Assembly (NCBI GenBank): GCA_039583695.1
Contig: JAVKSL010000046.1
Span: 1 to 23,983 of the forward strand
Direction of reading: 5' to 3'
Source of the DNA: JAVKSL01 sp039583695
Lineage (GTDB): Bacteria > Actinomycetota > Acidimicrobiia > Acidimicrobiales > JAJPHD01
DNA length: 23,983 nucleotides
This document shows positions 6,753 through 15,098 of the stretch, one piece after another; within the stretch, counting starts at the first letter, position 1, and each line of letters begins with the position of its first letter. The notes beneath the pieces are model-generated. The model was not told the DNA's origin, did not search any database, and was given only the letters and a program-made list of their open reading frames with translations. The position numbers and the translations under genes are program-made.

Positions 6753-7697
6753 ATGAGCCGAAGCTTTGAGCACCAACCCGTGATGCTGGACGAGGTGGTG
6801 GAACTCTTCGAAACGCTTCCGCCAGGCCTGGTGCTGGACGCGACTGTGGGGGCTGGTGGCCACGCCGACGCGATCCTGACTGCCTACCCGCATCTTTCGG
6901 TGATAGGCATGGATCGCGACGTGCAGGCGGTCGCGGCCTCTCGTGAGCGTTTGGGATCCTGGGGCGACCGTGCGGTGGTGATCCACGCCCGCTTCGACGA
7001 CCTTTCCTCTGTCTCCAGGGCCACGCCGCTCGTCGGAGCGCTGTTCGACCTTGGGGTGAGCTCTGCGCAGCTCGACACCCCCGAACGTGGCTTCTCCTAT
7101 CGCGAGGAAGGCCCGCTGGACATGCGCATGGATCAGACCAAGGGACTCACGGCTGCCGAGTTGGTGAACACCATGACCGAGGATCGCTTGATCGAGTTGC
7201 TGGAGGTAAACGGGGAGAGGCGCTTTGCCGCTGCAATTACGAGGTCCATCTTGGCCGCCCGGCCACTCGAGACAACCACACAGCTTGCCGACGCCGTTGC
7301 CAGGGCGATTCCGGCTGCTGCTCGCCGTCGGGGGAACCCGGCCAGTCGGGTGTTCCAGGCGCTGCGCACTGAGGTGAACGAAGAGCTCGACGTTCTTGTG
7401 TCCGCGATCGAGGAGGCGGTTGCCAGACTGGTCCCGGGCGGCCGCTGCGTTGTGCTGGCCTACCAGTCCAATGAGGATCGCCTGGTCAAAGAGAGCTTCG
7501 GCTACGCCGCCACAGGCGGCTGTACCTGTCCTCGTGCCCTCGGCTGTGTATGTGGCGCCCAGCCGTGGGTAGGGCTCCTGAATCGGGGGGCACGAATGGC
7601 CTCGCCGGGTGAGGTCGCGCTGAACCCGAGAGCGGCGGCCTGCCGGCTTCGAGCGGTGGAGCGGCTCGACGCGCCAGTGGGGAGGGCTGCCAGATGA
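6753..7697 (+). CDS. rsmH: 16S rRNA m4C1402 methyltransferase RsmH (MraW)
   Basis: A 314-residue SAM-dependent methyltransferase that N4-methylates C1402 of 16S rRNA at the ribosomal P site. It opens with SFEHQPVMLDEVVELF, the family hallmark, then the SAM loop DATVGAGGHA, the acidic residue in GMDRD, DLGVSSAQLD, RGFSYREEGPLDMRMD and the C-terminal RVFQALRTEVNEEL and a Cys-rich CTCPRALGCVCG segment. The start ATG 6753 is set by these N-terminal residues and by GAGGGG six bases upstream; the frame is open further upstream inside mraZ, but that part is not RsmH. The start region can be sequestered by the upstream leader helix. Its stop overlaps the ftsL start as ATGA. Confidence 0.97.
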   Translation: MSRSFEHQPVMLDEVVELFETLPPGLVLDATVGAGGHADAILTAYPHLSVIGMDRDVQAVAASRERLGSWGDRAVVIHARFDDLSSVSRATPLVGALFDLGVSSAQLDTPERGFSYREEGPLDMRMDQTKGLTAAELVNTMTEDRLIELLEVNGERRFAAAITRSILAARPLETTTQLADAVARAIPAAARRRGNPASRVFQALRTEVNEELDVLVSAIEEAVARLVPGGRCVVLAYQSNEDRLVKESFGYAATGGCTCPRALGCVCGAQPWVGLLNRGARMASPGEVALNPRAAACRLRAVERLDAPVGRAAR

Positions 7698-8176
7698 CCG
7701 CCGTGGAACAGGCCAGATCAGTGAGGAGGGCTCAGGTAGCGCCTGGCTCCCCAGCTTCACCCGGCCCGGCCCGGCCACCGCTTCGGGTAGTACCCCCCAA
7801 ACAGGGACGCCTCCCCGCCAGGAGGCGTCGCGCCCGCTTCCTGGTCGTCACGATCGGCCTTCTCGTTGCAACGGGCATGTTCGCGATTGTCGGAGCCCAG
7901 GTCGTTCTGACTCAACGACAGCTGCGTCTGGACCAGCTGGACCAGACCCTGGCACAGGCCAAGACAACCAATGGCCAGCTGGCCCTGCAGGTAGCGACGC
8001 TTGAATCTCCTTCGAGAATTGTCTCCGAGGCGGAGTCCCGGCTCGATATGGCAATGCCTCCGGAGGTTGTCTACCTGACTCCCAACGCGAAGGTGGCTTC
8101 CAAGGTCCAAGGCGTTCCTGCGCCTCTCCCTGCCAGCGGAGCGGCGAGCACCTCCGCGCTCGCAGCGCCGGGTTAG
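7694..8176 (+). CDS. ftsL: Cell division protein FtsL-like
   Basis: A 160-residue bitopic protein between rsmH and ftsI, the standard place for ftsL. A basic, proline-rich cytoplasmic tail of about 48 residues ends in ARRRRARF, followed by one membrane helix (about 49-72, VVTIGLLVATGMFAIVGAQV). A periplasmic coiled-coil comes next (QLRLDQLDQTLAQAKTTNGQ), with the common ESPSRIVSEAESRLDMAMP segment and a YLTP end. FtsL bridges FtsQ and FtsB to the FtsW-FtsI synthase. Sequence conservation in this family is low, so the call relies on topology and position. An Ala/Ser-rich tail of about 25 residues follows the conserved part. Its stop shares one base with the ftsI start. Confidence 0.86.
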   Translation: MTAVEQARSVRRAQVAPGSPASPGPARPPLRVVPPKQGRLPARRRRARFLVVTIGLLVATGMFAIVGAQVVLTQRQLRLDQLDQTLAQAKTTNGQLALQVATLESPSRIVSEAESRLDMAMPPEVVYLTPNAKVASKVQGVPAPLPASGAASTSALAAPG

Positions 8177-10050
8177 TGGACGGCAAGCCCCCCTGGGAAA
8201 GGCCTGGGCCAGGTCGCCGGGCGGCGCCACGCCGTGGTGTGGCGTCCCGGCGACCCGGAGCGTCCCGGCGACCCGGAGCGTCCCGGCGACCCGGAGCGTC
8301 CCAGACCACGGCTCCCGTGCCGCGCAGAAGGCTGTTTGGCCTCATGGTGCTTGTCGGGCTGGTCCTTGCGGCTGTCATCGTGCGCCTGACCGACGTTCAA
8401 GTGATAGGGACACAGAGGTTCACGGCCTACGGCAAGTCCGAGGTGCTCCACAAGGTGAGCCTTCCGGCGTTGCGAGGGACAATCTACGACAGCTCGGGCA
8501 CCGTGCTGGCAATCTCCGAGCCCGAGACCACGGTGATCGCCGACGATTTCCAGATCACGGACCCAACGGGTGAGGCCGCCAAGCTGGCGCCACTGCTGTC
8601 CATGACCACGAGCCAGCTCAGCTCAGATCTTTCGGAGGACTCGGGCTACGTGCAGGTTGCCAACCAGGTCGGACCATCGGCAGCTGCCAGGATCGAGGCC
8701 CTGGACCTTCCGGGTCTGACCTTCCAGGCGAGCTCTCGGCGATTCCTGCCCAGTGGCAACCTGGCCCTGCCGGTGATTGGGCAGGTGAACAGCGCTGGCG
8801 TGGGCTATTCAGGCATCGAGGAGGAGTACAACTCGGCCTTGGCCGGCCATCCCGGCTCCGAGATCATTCCGCAGGACCCGAGCGGCAACACGATCCCTGG
8901 TAAGCCGGAGGACGTCGTTCCCGTTCGTCCTGGTGAGGGCCTGGTTCTTGCCATCAACAGCGCCATCCAGTACGTGACCGAGAGCGCACTGGCGAAAGAG
9001 ATCGTGAGTTCCCAGGCCAAGTCCGGCTGGGCGGTAGTGCTCGCTACCAACGGCAACATCCTGGCTATGGCCGACCTGGTTGCCGGGTCAACCCCCGGGT
9101 CGCCACCTGTGGAGGCGAGCTCGAACCTGGCCCTCACCTACTTATACGAGCCGGGCTCGGTCGCGAAGCTGGCGACGTTCGCTGGCGCTCTCTCGGAAGG
9201 CCTGATCACGCCTAACACGGTGCTCAATGTTCCTCCCTACCTGTCGTTGGGGGGCTACAGGATCACCGACGCGGAGCCTCACGGCGACGAGCAGCTCACC
9301 GCCTCGCAGATCTTGGCCCGATCATCGAATATCGGGACTGACGAGATTGCTGCCAAGCTCGGCCCGAAAGGTCTTTATCACTGGCTTGTGGCGATGGGCT
9401 GGAACCGGACCACCGGCCTGGGCTTCCCGGGGGATTCCCCGGGACTCCTCCCGCCAGTGTCCGCTTGGTCGGGCTCCACTATGGGCTCGATGCCCATCGG
9501 CCAAGCCTCGGCCATCTCGTCCTTGCAACTCGCCGACGCATACAACATGATGGCCAACGGCGGCGTCTTCGTGCAGCCCCGCCTGGTCGCGGCCACAATC
9601 GGTGCCAATGGAACCCGTCACGAGCTACCCGCTCCCCCGCGCCGTCGCGTCGTCTCCGAGGAGGTGGCGAAAGAGCTTGTAGGCATGTTCGGAGGAGTGG
9701 TTGGTCCCAACGGCACGGCGCCTGCTGCTGCGGTGCCGGGGTACACGGTGGCCGGCAAGACCGGCACGTCCCAGATTCCAAGCAACGGCGGTTACGCGCA
9801 AAATGCCTTCATGGCGACTTTCGTCGGGATCGTCCCGGCCGAGCACCCTGCCCTTACCATCGTTGTCACACTGAACCAGCCAGCGCCACCGGACTACTAC
9901 GGGGGGACGATCGCCGCTCCCGTATTCTCCCAGGTGGCCACTGAGGCCTTGAGGCTCCTGCACGTGCCGCCGGGGAAGCTGTCGAGCGGCGCCGCGCAGG
10001 TGGTGCCGTCAACTACGATTGGCGGGTCAGGGTCGACTCCGTTCCACTGA
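8176..10050 (+). CDS. ftsI: Septal peptidoglycan transpeptidase FtsI (PBP3)
   Basis: A 624-residue class B penicillin-binding protein that cross-links septal peptidoglycan. After an Arg-rich cytoplasmic tail with three perfect RRPGAS repeats come one membrane helix (about residues 54-75, LFGLMVLVGLVLAAVIVRL) and a dimerisation domain with LRGTIYDSSGTVLA. The transpeptidase domain holds the three active-site motifs: SxxK at S328-K331 (EPGSVAKLATF), SxN at S383-N385 (ARSSNIG) and KTG at 528-530 (VAGKTGTSQIP). No PASTA domain follows. The GTG start overlaps the ftsL stop by one base and the stop overlaps murE. The N-terminal tail is longer than in most FtsI because of the repeats; the real start could be internal, but no better candidate stands out. 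Confidence 0.96.
   Translation: MDGKPPWERPGPGRRAAPRRGVASRRPGASRRPGASRRPGASQTTAPVPRRRLFGLMVLVGLVLAAVIVRLTDVQVIGTQRFTAYGKSEVLHKVSLPALRGTIYDSSGTVLAISEPETTVIADDFQITDPTGEAAKLAPLLSMTTSQLSSDLSEDSGYVQVANQVGPSAAARIEALDLPGLTFQASSRRFLPSGNLALPVIGQVNSAGVGYSGIEEEYNSALAGHPGSEIIPQDPSGNTIPGKPEDVVPVRPGEGLVLAINSAIQYVTESALAKEIVSSQAKSGWAVVLATNGNILAMADLVAGSTPGSPPVEASSNLALTYLYEPGSVAKLATFAGALSEGLITPNTVLNVPPYLSLGGYRITDAEPHGDEQLTASQILARSSNIGTDEIAAKLGPKGLYHWLVAMGWNRTTGLGFPGDSPGLLPPVSAWSGSTMGSMPIGQASAISSLQLADAYNMMANGGVFVQPRLVAATIGANGTRHELPAPPRRRVVSEEVAKELVGMFGGVVGPNGTAPAAAVPGYTVAGKTGTSQIPSNGGYAQNAFMATFVGIVPAEHPALTIVVTLNQPAPPDYYGGTIAAPVFSQVATEALRLLHVPPGKLSSGAAQVVPSTTIGGSGSTPFH
8243..8296 (+). repeat. 18-bp tandem repeat, 3 copies, in ftsI
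   Basis: The unit CGTCCCGGCGACCCGGAG is present three times in perfect copies plus a partial fourth. It is in frame and encodes SRRPGA repeats in the cytoplasmic tail of FtsI, ahead of the membrane helix. Confidence 0.93.
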
Positions 10051-11528
10051 TGAAGACCTGGCAGGTAGTCGCCAACGAGGAGGGTTCTCCGGCCATTCGA
10101 CTTGACAAGCTCATCGATGGCGTTCACGTCCTGGAAGTCTTGGGCATCCCGAGCGAGGTGGAGGTGTCCGGCGTGACCTCTCACACCCGCCAGATCAAGC
10201 CCGGCTCCTTGTTCTGCTGCATTCCGGGTTCGAATGTGGACGGGCACTCCTTTGCCCGCGAAGCCGTGCAAAGGGGGGCCGTGGCACTGCTGTGCGAGCG
10301 GGCGCTGCCGCCCGACATGATCCCCGGCAATGTCGCCCAAGTCTGCGTGGGCATCGGTGGCGCACGAGCAGCCATGGCCGAGATGGCCGCCACGTTCTGG
10401 AGCCGGCCTTCAGATGCCCTCCGGATGGTGGGAGTCACCGGGACGAGCGGGAAGACAACGGTCACTCACCTCCTGGCGGCAGTTCTCGAGGCCCATGGCT
10501 GGCCGACTGCTGTGCTCGGGACCCTGGGAGGGTCTCTGACTACTCCGGAGGCCCCAGTGCTGCAGGAGAGCTTGGCCCGTCACCGTGACTCTGGCGCGAT
10601 AGCGGTGGCGATGGAGGTCTCCTCACATGCGCTGGTCGCCCGTAGGGTGGATGCGATTCGCTACGATGTCGTCGTCTTCACCAACTTGAGTCACGACCAC
10701 CTCGATTTTCACCACTCTATGGAGTCTTATTTCGAGGCCAAGGCCGGCCTGTTCAGTCCGGAGCGGGCCGCGCTCGGGCTGGTCAACTTGGACGATCCCT
10801 GGGGTGCGCGGCTGATGGAGCGAGGCGGGATTCCAATGCAGGGCTACTCTGTGACTGAAGCTGGCGAGATCGAGCTGGCCCCGACATCGAGTTGCTTCGC
10901 ATGGAGGGGCAACCCAGTTCACCTCGGGCTTGGTGGTCGCTTCAACGTCGCCAACGCGGTGGCCGCGGCCCGCGTCGCGGAGGCCTTGGGTGTGCCGGCG
11001 CCCACCATCGCCCTGGGCCTGTCCACGATTGCCGGCGTTCCTGGGCGATTCGAGGCGATCGACCGGGGGCAGCGCTTCAGCCTTGTCGTCGACTATGCGC
11101 ACAAGCCCGACGCACTCGCGCGACTGTTGGAGGCGGTTCGACAGGGTCTGCGCCCGAGCGCCCAGTTGATCGTGGTGTTTGGGTGCGGAGGGGATCGGGA
11201 CCGAACCAAGCGGCCGATCATGGGCGAGATCGCCACCCGTCTTGCTGACATGGTTATCCTTACCTCCGACAATCCCCGCAGCGAGAGCCCCGAAGACATC
11301 ATTTCCGAGATCCTGTCTGGAGCTCGGGTGAGCGATTCGCTGATCGTAGAGGTCGACCGAGCGGCCGCAATTGCTTTGGCGGTCGACGCTGCCCAACCTG
11401 GAGATTCGGTCGTCATAGCCGGCAAAGGGCATGAGACGGGCCAGGAGACGAAAGCTGGAAGGCTCGATTTCGACGATCGCCTGGTCGCCGCAGCAGCCAT
11501 TGACCGTCTCCTGGGTGCGACGACGTGA
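10050..11528 (+). CDS. murE: UDP-MurNAc-tripeptide synthetase MurE
   Basis: A 492-residue Mur ligase that adds the third residue to UDP-MurNAc-L-Ala-D-Glu. The N-terminal UDP-binding domain has VSGVTSHTRQIKPGSLFCCI, the ATP loop GTSGKTT is at residues 131-137, the central domain has EVSSHAL and FTNLSHDHLDFH, and the C-terminal domain has DYAHKPDAL and VFGCGGDRDRTKRP. The DNPR motif at 407-410 (TSDNPRSE) is the mark of enzymes specific for meso-diaminopimelate, so this organism should have mDAP-type peptidoglycan. The length is normal, so this is a plain MurE and not a MurE-MurF fusion. The start ATG shares a base with the ftsI stop; the stop overlaps mraY by four bases (GTGA), leaving no room for murF, which is normally next. 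Confidence 0.97.
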   Translation: MKTWQVVANEEGSPAIRLDKLIDGVHVLEVLGIPSEVEVSGVTSHTRQIKPGSLFCCIPGSNVDGHSFAREAVQRGAVALLCERALPPDMIPGNVAQVCVGIGGARAAMAEMAATFWSRPSDALRMVGVTGTSGKTTVTHLLAAVLEAHGWPTAVLGTLGGSLTTPEAPVLQESLARHRDSGAIAVAMEVSSHALVARRVDAIRYDVVVFTNLSHDHLDFHHSMESYFEAKAGLFSPERAALGLVNLDDPWGARLMERGGIPMQGYSVTEAGEIELAPTSSCFAWRGNPVHLGLGGRFNVANAVAAARVAEALGVPAPTIALGLSTIAGVPGRFEAIDRGQRFSLVVDYAHKPDALARLLEAVRQGLRPSAQLIVVFGCGGDRDRTKRPIMGEIATRLADMVILTSDNPRSESPEDIISEILSGARVSDSLIVEVDRAAAIALAVDAAQPGDSVVIAGKGHETGQETKAGRLDFDDRLVAAAAIDRLLGATT

Positions 11529-12583
11529 TCGCGCTTTTCATTTCCGGAGGCATCGGCCTCCTGGTGGCCGGCCTCAGCGCGCCCCTTCTGATCAAGTGGC
11601 TTAGACACTGGGGCATCGGTCAGCAGATAAGGGACGACGGGCCCCGAGGACACTCCGCGAAGGCTGGCACTCCGACAATGGGTGGTCTAGCGATTGTGGT
11701 CGCCACCGCTGCAGGCTTTGGAGTTAGTCATATAGAGGCAGGGACGAGCTTTTCCCCACCTTCGGGCCTCATGGTCATAGCAGTCATGTTCGGTGCCGCA
11801 GGCGTTGGAGTCATCGATGATTGGATCAAGGTTCGCCGCCAGCGCAGTCTCGGGCTGAACAAGCGGGCCAAGCTTGCTGCCCAGGTAGTCGTCGCACTTG
11901 GCTTTTCGCTTGGCGTTGTCTATTGGACTGGGGTAACCACAACCCTATCATTTACCCGCTATGACGTGCCCGGTATCGGCTTGAGCAAGCTTGGCTGGGT
12001 AATCTTTGCCACGGTCGTCGTGGTCGGCTCGGCCAATGCAGTCAACCTCACCGATGGCGTCGATGGCCTGGCCGCAGGCTCTGCCACGTTTGGGCTTGGC
12101 GTCCTGGCGATCATCGGGTACTGGCAGTCCAGGCACATCCCCATCTACGGATCAGCTGCCTCTGGTATCGGTGTTCGTAACTCGCTGGACCTGGCCCTGG
12201 TGGCAGTCGCAATGGCCGGGGCGTGCTCCGGGTTCCTGTGGTGGAACGCAGCGCCCGCCCGGCTCTTCATGGGGGATACAGGATCGCTGGCCATTGGTGC
12301 GGTCCTGGCGGCGCTCTGCCTGCAGATGCAGCTGGACCTGTTGCTGCCGATCCTTGGTGGGCTCTTCGTCCTCGAGACACTATCGGTTGTGCTTCAGGTG
12401 GCAAGCTTTCGTCTGTTTCATCGCCGGATCTTCAAGATGGCACCCTTGCATCACCATTTCGAGATACTGGGCTGGCCTGAAACCACTGTCATAATCAGAT
12501 TCTGGATCCTATCGGGTCTTTGTGTGGCGGCTGCGCTTGGAATCTTCTACGCCGATTTCATCTCGGTAGGGTTGACGCCGTGA
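11525..12583 (+). CDS. mraY: Phospho-MurNAc-pentapeptide transferase MraY
   Basis: A 352-residue integral membrane enzyme that transfers phospho-MurNAc-pentapeptide to undecaprenyl phosphate, making lipid I on the inner face of the membrane. About ten hydrophobic segments are visible. The family motifs are DDGPRGHSAKAGTPTMGG near the start, the active-site NAVNLTDGVDGLAAG, FMGDTGSLAIGAVLAALC and the C-terminal PLHHHFEILGWPETTVIIRF, all intact. It starts at GTG 11525 inside the murE stop (GTGA) and ends in the same way against murD (GTGA), so it is coupled to both neighbours. Confidence 0.97.
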   Translation: MIALFISGGIGLLVAGLSAPLLIKWLRHWGIGQQIRDDGPRGHSAKAGTPTMGGLAIVVATAAGFGVSHIEAGTSFSPPSGLMVIAVMFGAAGVGVIDDWIKVRRQRSLGLNKRAKLAAQVVVALGFSLGVVYWTGVTTTLSFTRYDVPGIGLSKLGWVIFATVVVVGSANAVNLTDGVDGLAAGSATFGLGVLAIIGYWQSRHIPIYGSAASGIGVRNSLDLALVAVAMAGACSGFLWWNAAPARLFMGDTGSLAIGAVLAALCLQMQLDLLLPILGGLFVLETLSVVLQVASFRLFHRRIFKMAPLHHHFEILGWPETTVIIRFWILSGLCVAAALGIFYADFISVGLTP

Positions 12584-13914
12584 GAGTGCTCGTTGTGGGC
12601 TTGGCAGTGACTGGAACCGCTGTTGTCCGCCACTTTCTGCGTTGTGGAGACGAGGTGGTGGCTGTGGATGATCACCCTGATCGCACGCGGCGACGCAGTG
12701 CCCACGAGCTCGGGATAGTCCTCATAGAGGCGCCAAGGCCAGCGCAGGTGAAAGAGATTGCTGAGCAAGTCGATCTTGTGGTGGTAAGCCCCGGGGTGCC
12801 GGCCCGTCACGCAATCTTCGGCGTCGATGCACTGGTGGTGAGCGAGCTGGAGCTGGCAGCCGGGTTTGTTCGCAAAGAGAATGTACCCTTGGTCGCGGTC
12901 ACTGGGACCAATGGAAAGACGACGGTCACTACCTTGGTTGCGGAGATTCTCCGCGCATCTGGCGTAAAGGCGGTGTCCGCAGGGAATATTGGCCAGCCGC
13001 TCATCGAGGCCGTTGGCACAGACGCGGAGGTGGTAGTGGTGGAGGCGTCATCGTTTCAGCTGGCTATGACCAGGGAGTTTCGACCGCAGGTCGCGACATG
13101 GTTGAACATCAGCGAGGACCATCTCGACTGGCATCCGTCCATGGTCCACTACGTGTCTGCCAAGGCTCGCATCTGGGCGAATCAGGGGGCGGGTGATGTG
13201 GCAGTGGCCAATCGGGATGACCCTGTTGTGCGCTCCCACCTTGAGCTCGCGGGTTCGGAGATCAAGGACAGCTTTGGTCTCGGGGCCTTCGGCCCGTATT
13301 ATCACGAGGAAGGCGGTTGGCTGTGGACGCCGGGCGAGGAGCGGATCATTGCCCGGTCCGAGCTGTGGCGATCCTTGCCACAGGACCGTTCGAACGCCCT
13401 TGCTGCCTGTGCTACGGCACTTGCGGCGGGGGGAAGCGTGGAAGCCTGTCGATATGTCTTGGCTACCTTCCCAGGACTTCGTCACCGGGTGGAGCTGGTT
13501 GCCGATTCTGGCGGAGTACGCTGGTACGACGACTCAAAGGCGACCACCCCCGCCTCGGTGCTTGCAGCTGTGGTCGGGTTCGACTCGGTGGTGCTCATAG
13601 CCGGTGGTCGTAACAAGGGTCTTGATCTCACCCCGCTTGCCAGCGCTGCGAACCACCTGCGCGCGATCGTGACGATCGGTGAGGCGGCCAAGGAGATTGA
13701 GGCTGTGTTCGGTGGCAGGGGATCCGGTGGCCCGATCGTTCGGGTGTCGAGCGCCAGGTCGATGGCTGAAGCGGTCATGATCGCGGCGTCAGCTGCGCAT
13801 CCCGGTGATGTGGTGCTCCTTTCACCTGGTTGTTCCTCTTTCGACTGGTACGGGTCCTATGCAGAGCGGGGCAACGACTTCGCCCAATCCGTAGCGCGGC
13901 AGGTAGCATCGTGA
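12580..13914 (+). CDS. murD: UDP-MurNAc-L-Ala:D-Glu ligase MurD
   Basis: A 444-residue cytoplasmic Mur ligase adding D-glutamate to UDP-MurNAc-L-Ala. The N-terminal segment VRVLVVGLAVTGTAVVRHFL is the nucleotide-sugar-binding strand-turn-helix; VVVSPGVP follows; the ATP loop GTNGKTT is at residues 109-115; the central domain has EASSFQLAM and WLNISEDHLDWH; and the C-terminal domain has FPGLRHRVELV, WYDDSKATTPAS, LIAGGRNKGLD and LLSPGCSSFDWYGSYAERG. All are typical of MurD. GTG 12580 is chosen as start because it overlaps the mraY stop and begins the conserved strand; the frame extends upstream into mraY without family residues. The stop overlaps ftsW (GTGA). Confidence 0.96.
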   Translation: MRVLVVGLAVTGTAVVRHFLRCGDEVVAVDDHPDRTRRRSAHELGIVLIEAPRPAQVKEIAEQVDLVVVSPGVPARHAIFGVDALVVSELELAAGFVRKENVPLVAVTGTNGKTTVTTLVAEILRASGVKAVSAGNIGQPLIEAVGTDAEVVVVEASSFQLAMTREFRPQVATWLNISEDHLDWHPSMVHYVSAKARIWANQGAGDVAVANRDDPVVRSHLELAGSEIKDSFGLGAFGPYYHEEGGWLWTPGEERIIARSELWRSLPQDRSNALAACATALAAGGSVEACRYVLATFPGLRHRVELVADSGGVRWYDDSKATTPASVLAAVVGFDSVVLIAGGRNKGLDLTPLASAANHLRAIVTIGEAAKEIEAVFGGRGSGGPIVRVSSARSMAEAVMIAASAAHPGDVVLLSPGCSSFDWYGSYAERGNDFAQSVARQVAS

Positions 13915-15098
13915 GCGCTACCAATCCACGTCGGTTGGCGGCGCCGGCAGCAACCGCAGCCCGTGGGCGCCTCGCGCCCCGCCAGCCTGCGATGAGTCAG
14001 GCCAATCAACTCTGGCTGGGAGCCCTCGTCGGCGTGCTGACGGTGATCGGCTTGGTGATGGTCCTTTCTGCATCGACGGTACAATCACTCAGCCAGTACG
14101 GATCGCCTTGGGCGATTTTTGAACGCCAGGTACTCTGGGTGCTGATCGGCTCCGGGTTGGCGGCCATCGCCTGGCGGACAGACTACCGCGCGTGGCGTCG
14201 GCTCGGGGGGCCGGCGCTGGTGGGTTGCACCGTCCTCCTCCTGGCCGTGCTCATACCTGGGATTGGCCAGACAGTCGGAGGCTCCAGCCGGTGGCTAGGA
14301 CACGGGACGTTTCGTATTCAGCCCTCGGAGCTCACCAAGCTCGCTCTTGCCATCTTTGGCGCCGACGTCCTGACGAGGCGCTCGGGGCAGGGTCAGCGCT
14401 GGGGTCCTGCTGTTCGCCCCCTTTTGATCGCCCTTGTGCTGACGGCCGGTCTGGTCTTTCTCCAACCCGACATGGGGACCGCGCTCATACTTGGTTGCAT
14501 AACCCTTGGTTTGCTCTACGCTGCTGGTATCCCGCGTAAGCTGTTGGGGACCACAATCGGCGTCAGCGCGCTAATTGCCTTTATGCTGGGAGTGGCAGAA
14601 CCTTACCGGCGAGCCCGCTTGCTCTCATTTCTGAACCCCTGGGCCCACCGAGCGACGAGTGGCTATCAAGTGGTTCAGTCTCTTGTGGGCTTCGCCAACG
14701 GCCATGTCCTGGGGGTGGGCCTGGGCGCCAGCCAGGCCAAGTGGGGATTCCTACCCAATGCATACACTGACTTTATTTTTGCGATCGTCGGTGACGAGAT
14801 GGGCCTGATCGGAAGCCTTCTAGTTGTTGTGCTGTTTGGCGCCCTTGCCGTGTTCGGTCTCCGCATCGCGGCCCGGGCGACAGATCGCTTCGGGGCTCTT
14901 TTGGCTAGTGGCATCACGTGCTGGCTCATCGCTCAGGCGGTCTTGAACGTCGGAGCAGTGATTGGACTCTTGCCTGTGACAGGTGTTCCCCTTCCGTTCG
15001 TGTCGTATGGAGGGTCATCCCTGGTGATCGAGATGGCTGCGGTTGGGCTTCTCGGGAGCATCGCCCGTCGATCCGCCAGAGGGTTGCGGGGGCAATGA
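13911..15098 (+). CDS. ftsW: Septal peptidoglycan polymerase FtsW (SEDS)
   Basis: A 395-residue SEDS glycosyltransferase that polymerises lipid II at the septum in complex with FtsI. A basic N-terminal tail of ~30 residues precedes about ten membrane helices. Conserved segments are VMVLSAS near the first helix, RIQPSELTKLALAIF, FLQPDMGTALIL with the essential aspartate, YRRARLLSFLNPW, GYQVVQSLVGFANG, PNAYTDFIFAIVGDEMGLIG and LPFVSYGGSSLV. GTG 13911 overlaps the murD stop. An internal ATG at 13992 (MSQANQLWLGAL) is an alternative start that would remove most of the tail. Position between murD and murG supports FtsW over its relative RodA. Confidence 0.96.
   Translation: MSATNPRRLAAPAATAARGRLAPRQPAMSQANQLWLGALVGVLTVIGLVMVLSASTVQSLSQYGSPWAIFERQVLWVLIGSGLAAIAWRTDYRAWRRLGGPALVGCTVLLLAVLIPGIGQTVGGSSRWLGHGTFRIQPSELTKLALAIFGADVLTRRSGQGQRWGPAVRPLLIALVLTAGLVFLQPDMGTALILGCITLGLLYAAGIPRKLLGTTIGVSALIAFMLGVAEPYRRARLLSFLNPWAHRATSGYQVVQSLVGFANGHVLGVGLGASQAKWGFLPNAYTDFIFAIVGDEMGLIGSLLVVVLFGALAVFGLRIAARATDRFGALLASGITCWLIAQAVLNVGAVIGLLPVTGVPLPFVSYGGSSLVIEMAAVGLLGSIARRSARGLRGQ

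Noticed and set aside
6618..7778. 386-codon minus-strand frame opposite rsmH
   Set aside because: It is the antisense of a well-conserved methyltransferase gene and has no recognisable domain.
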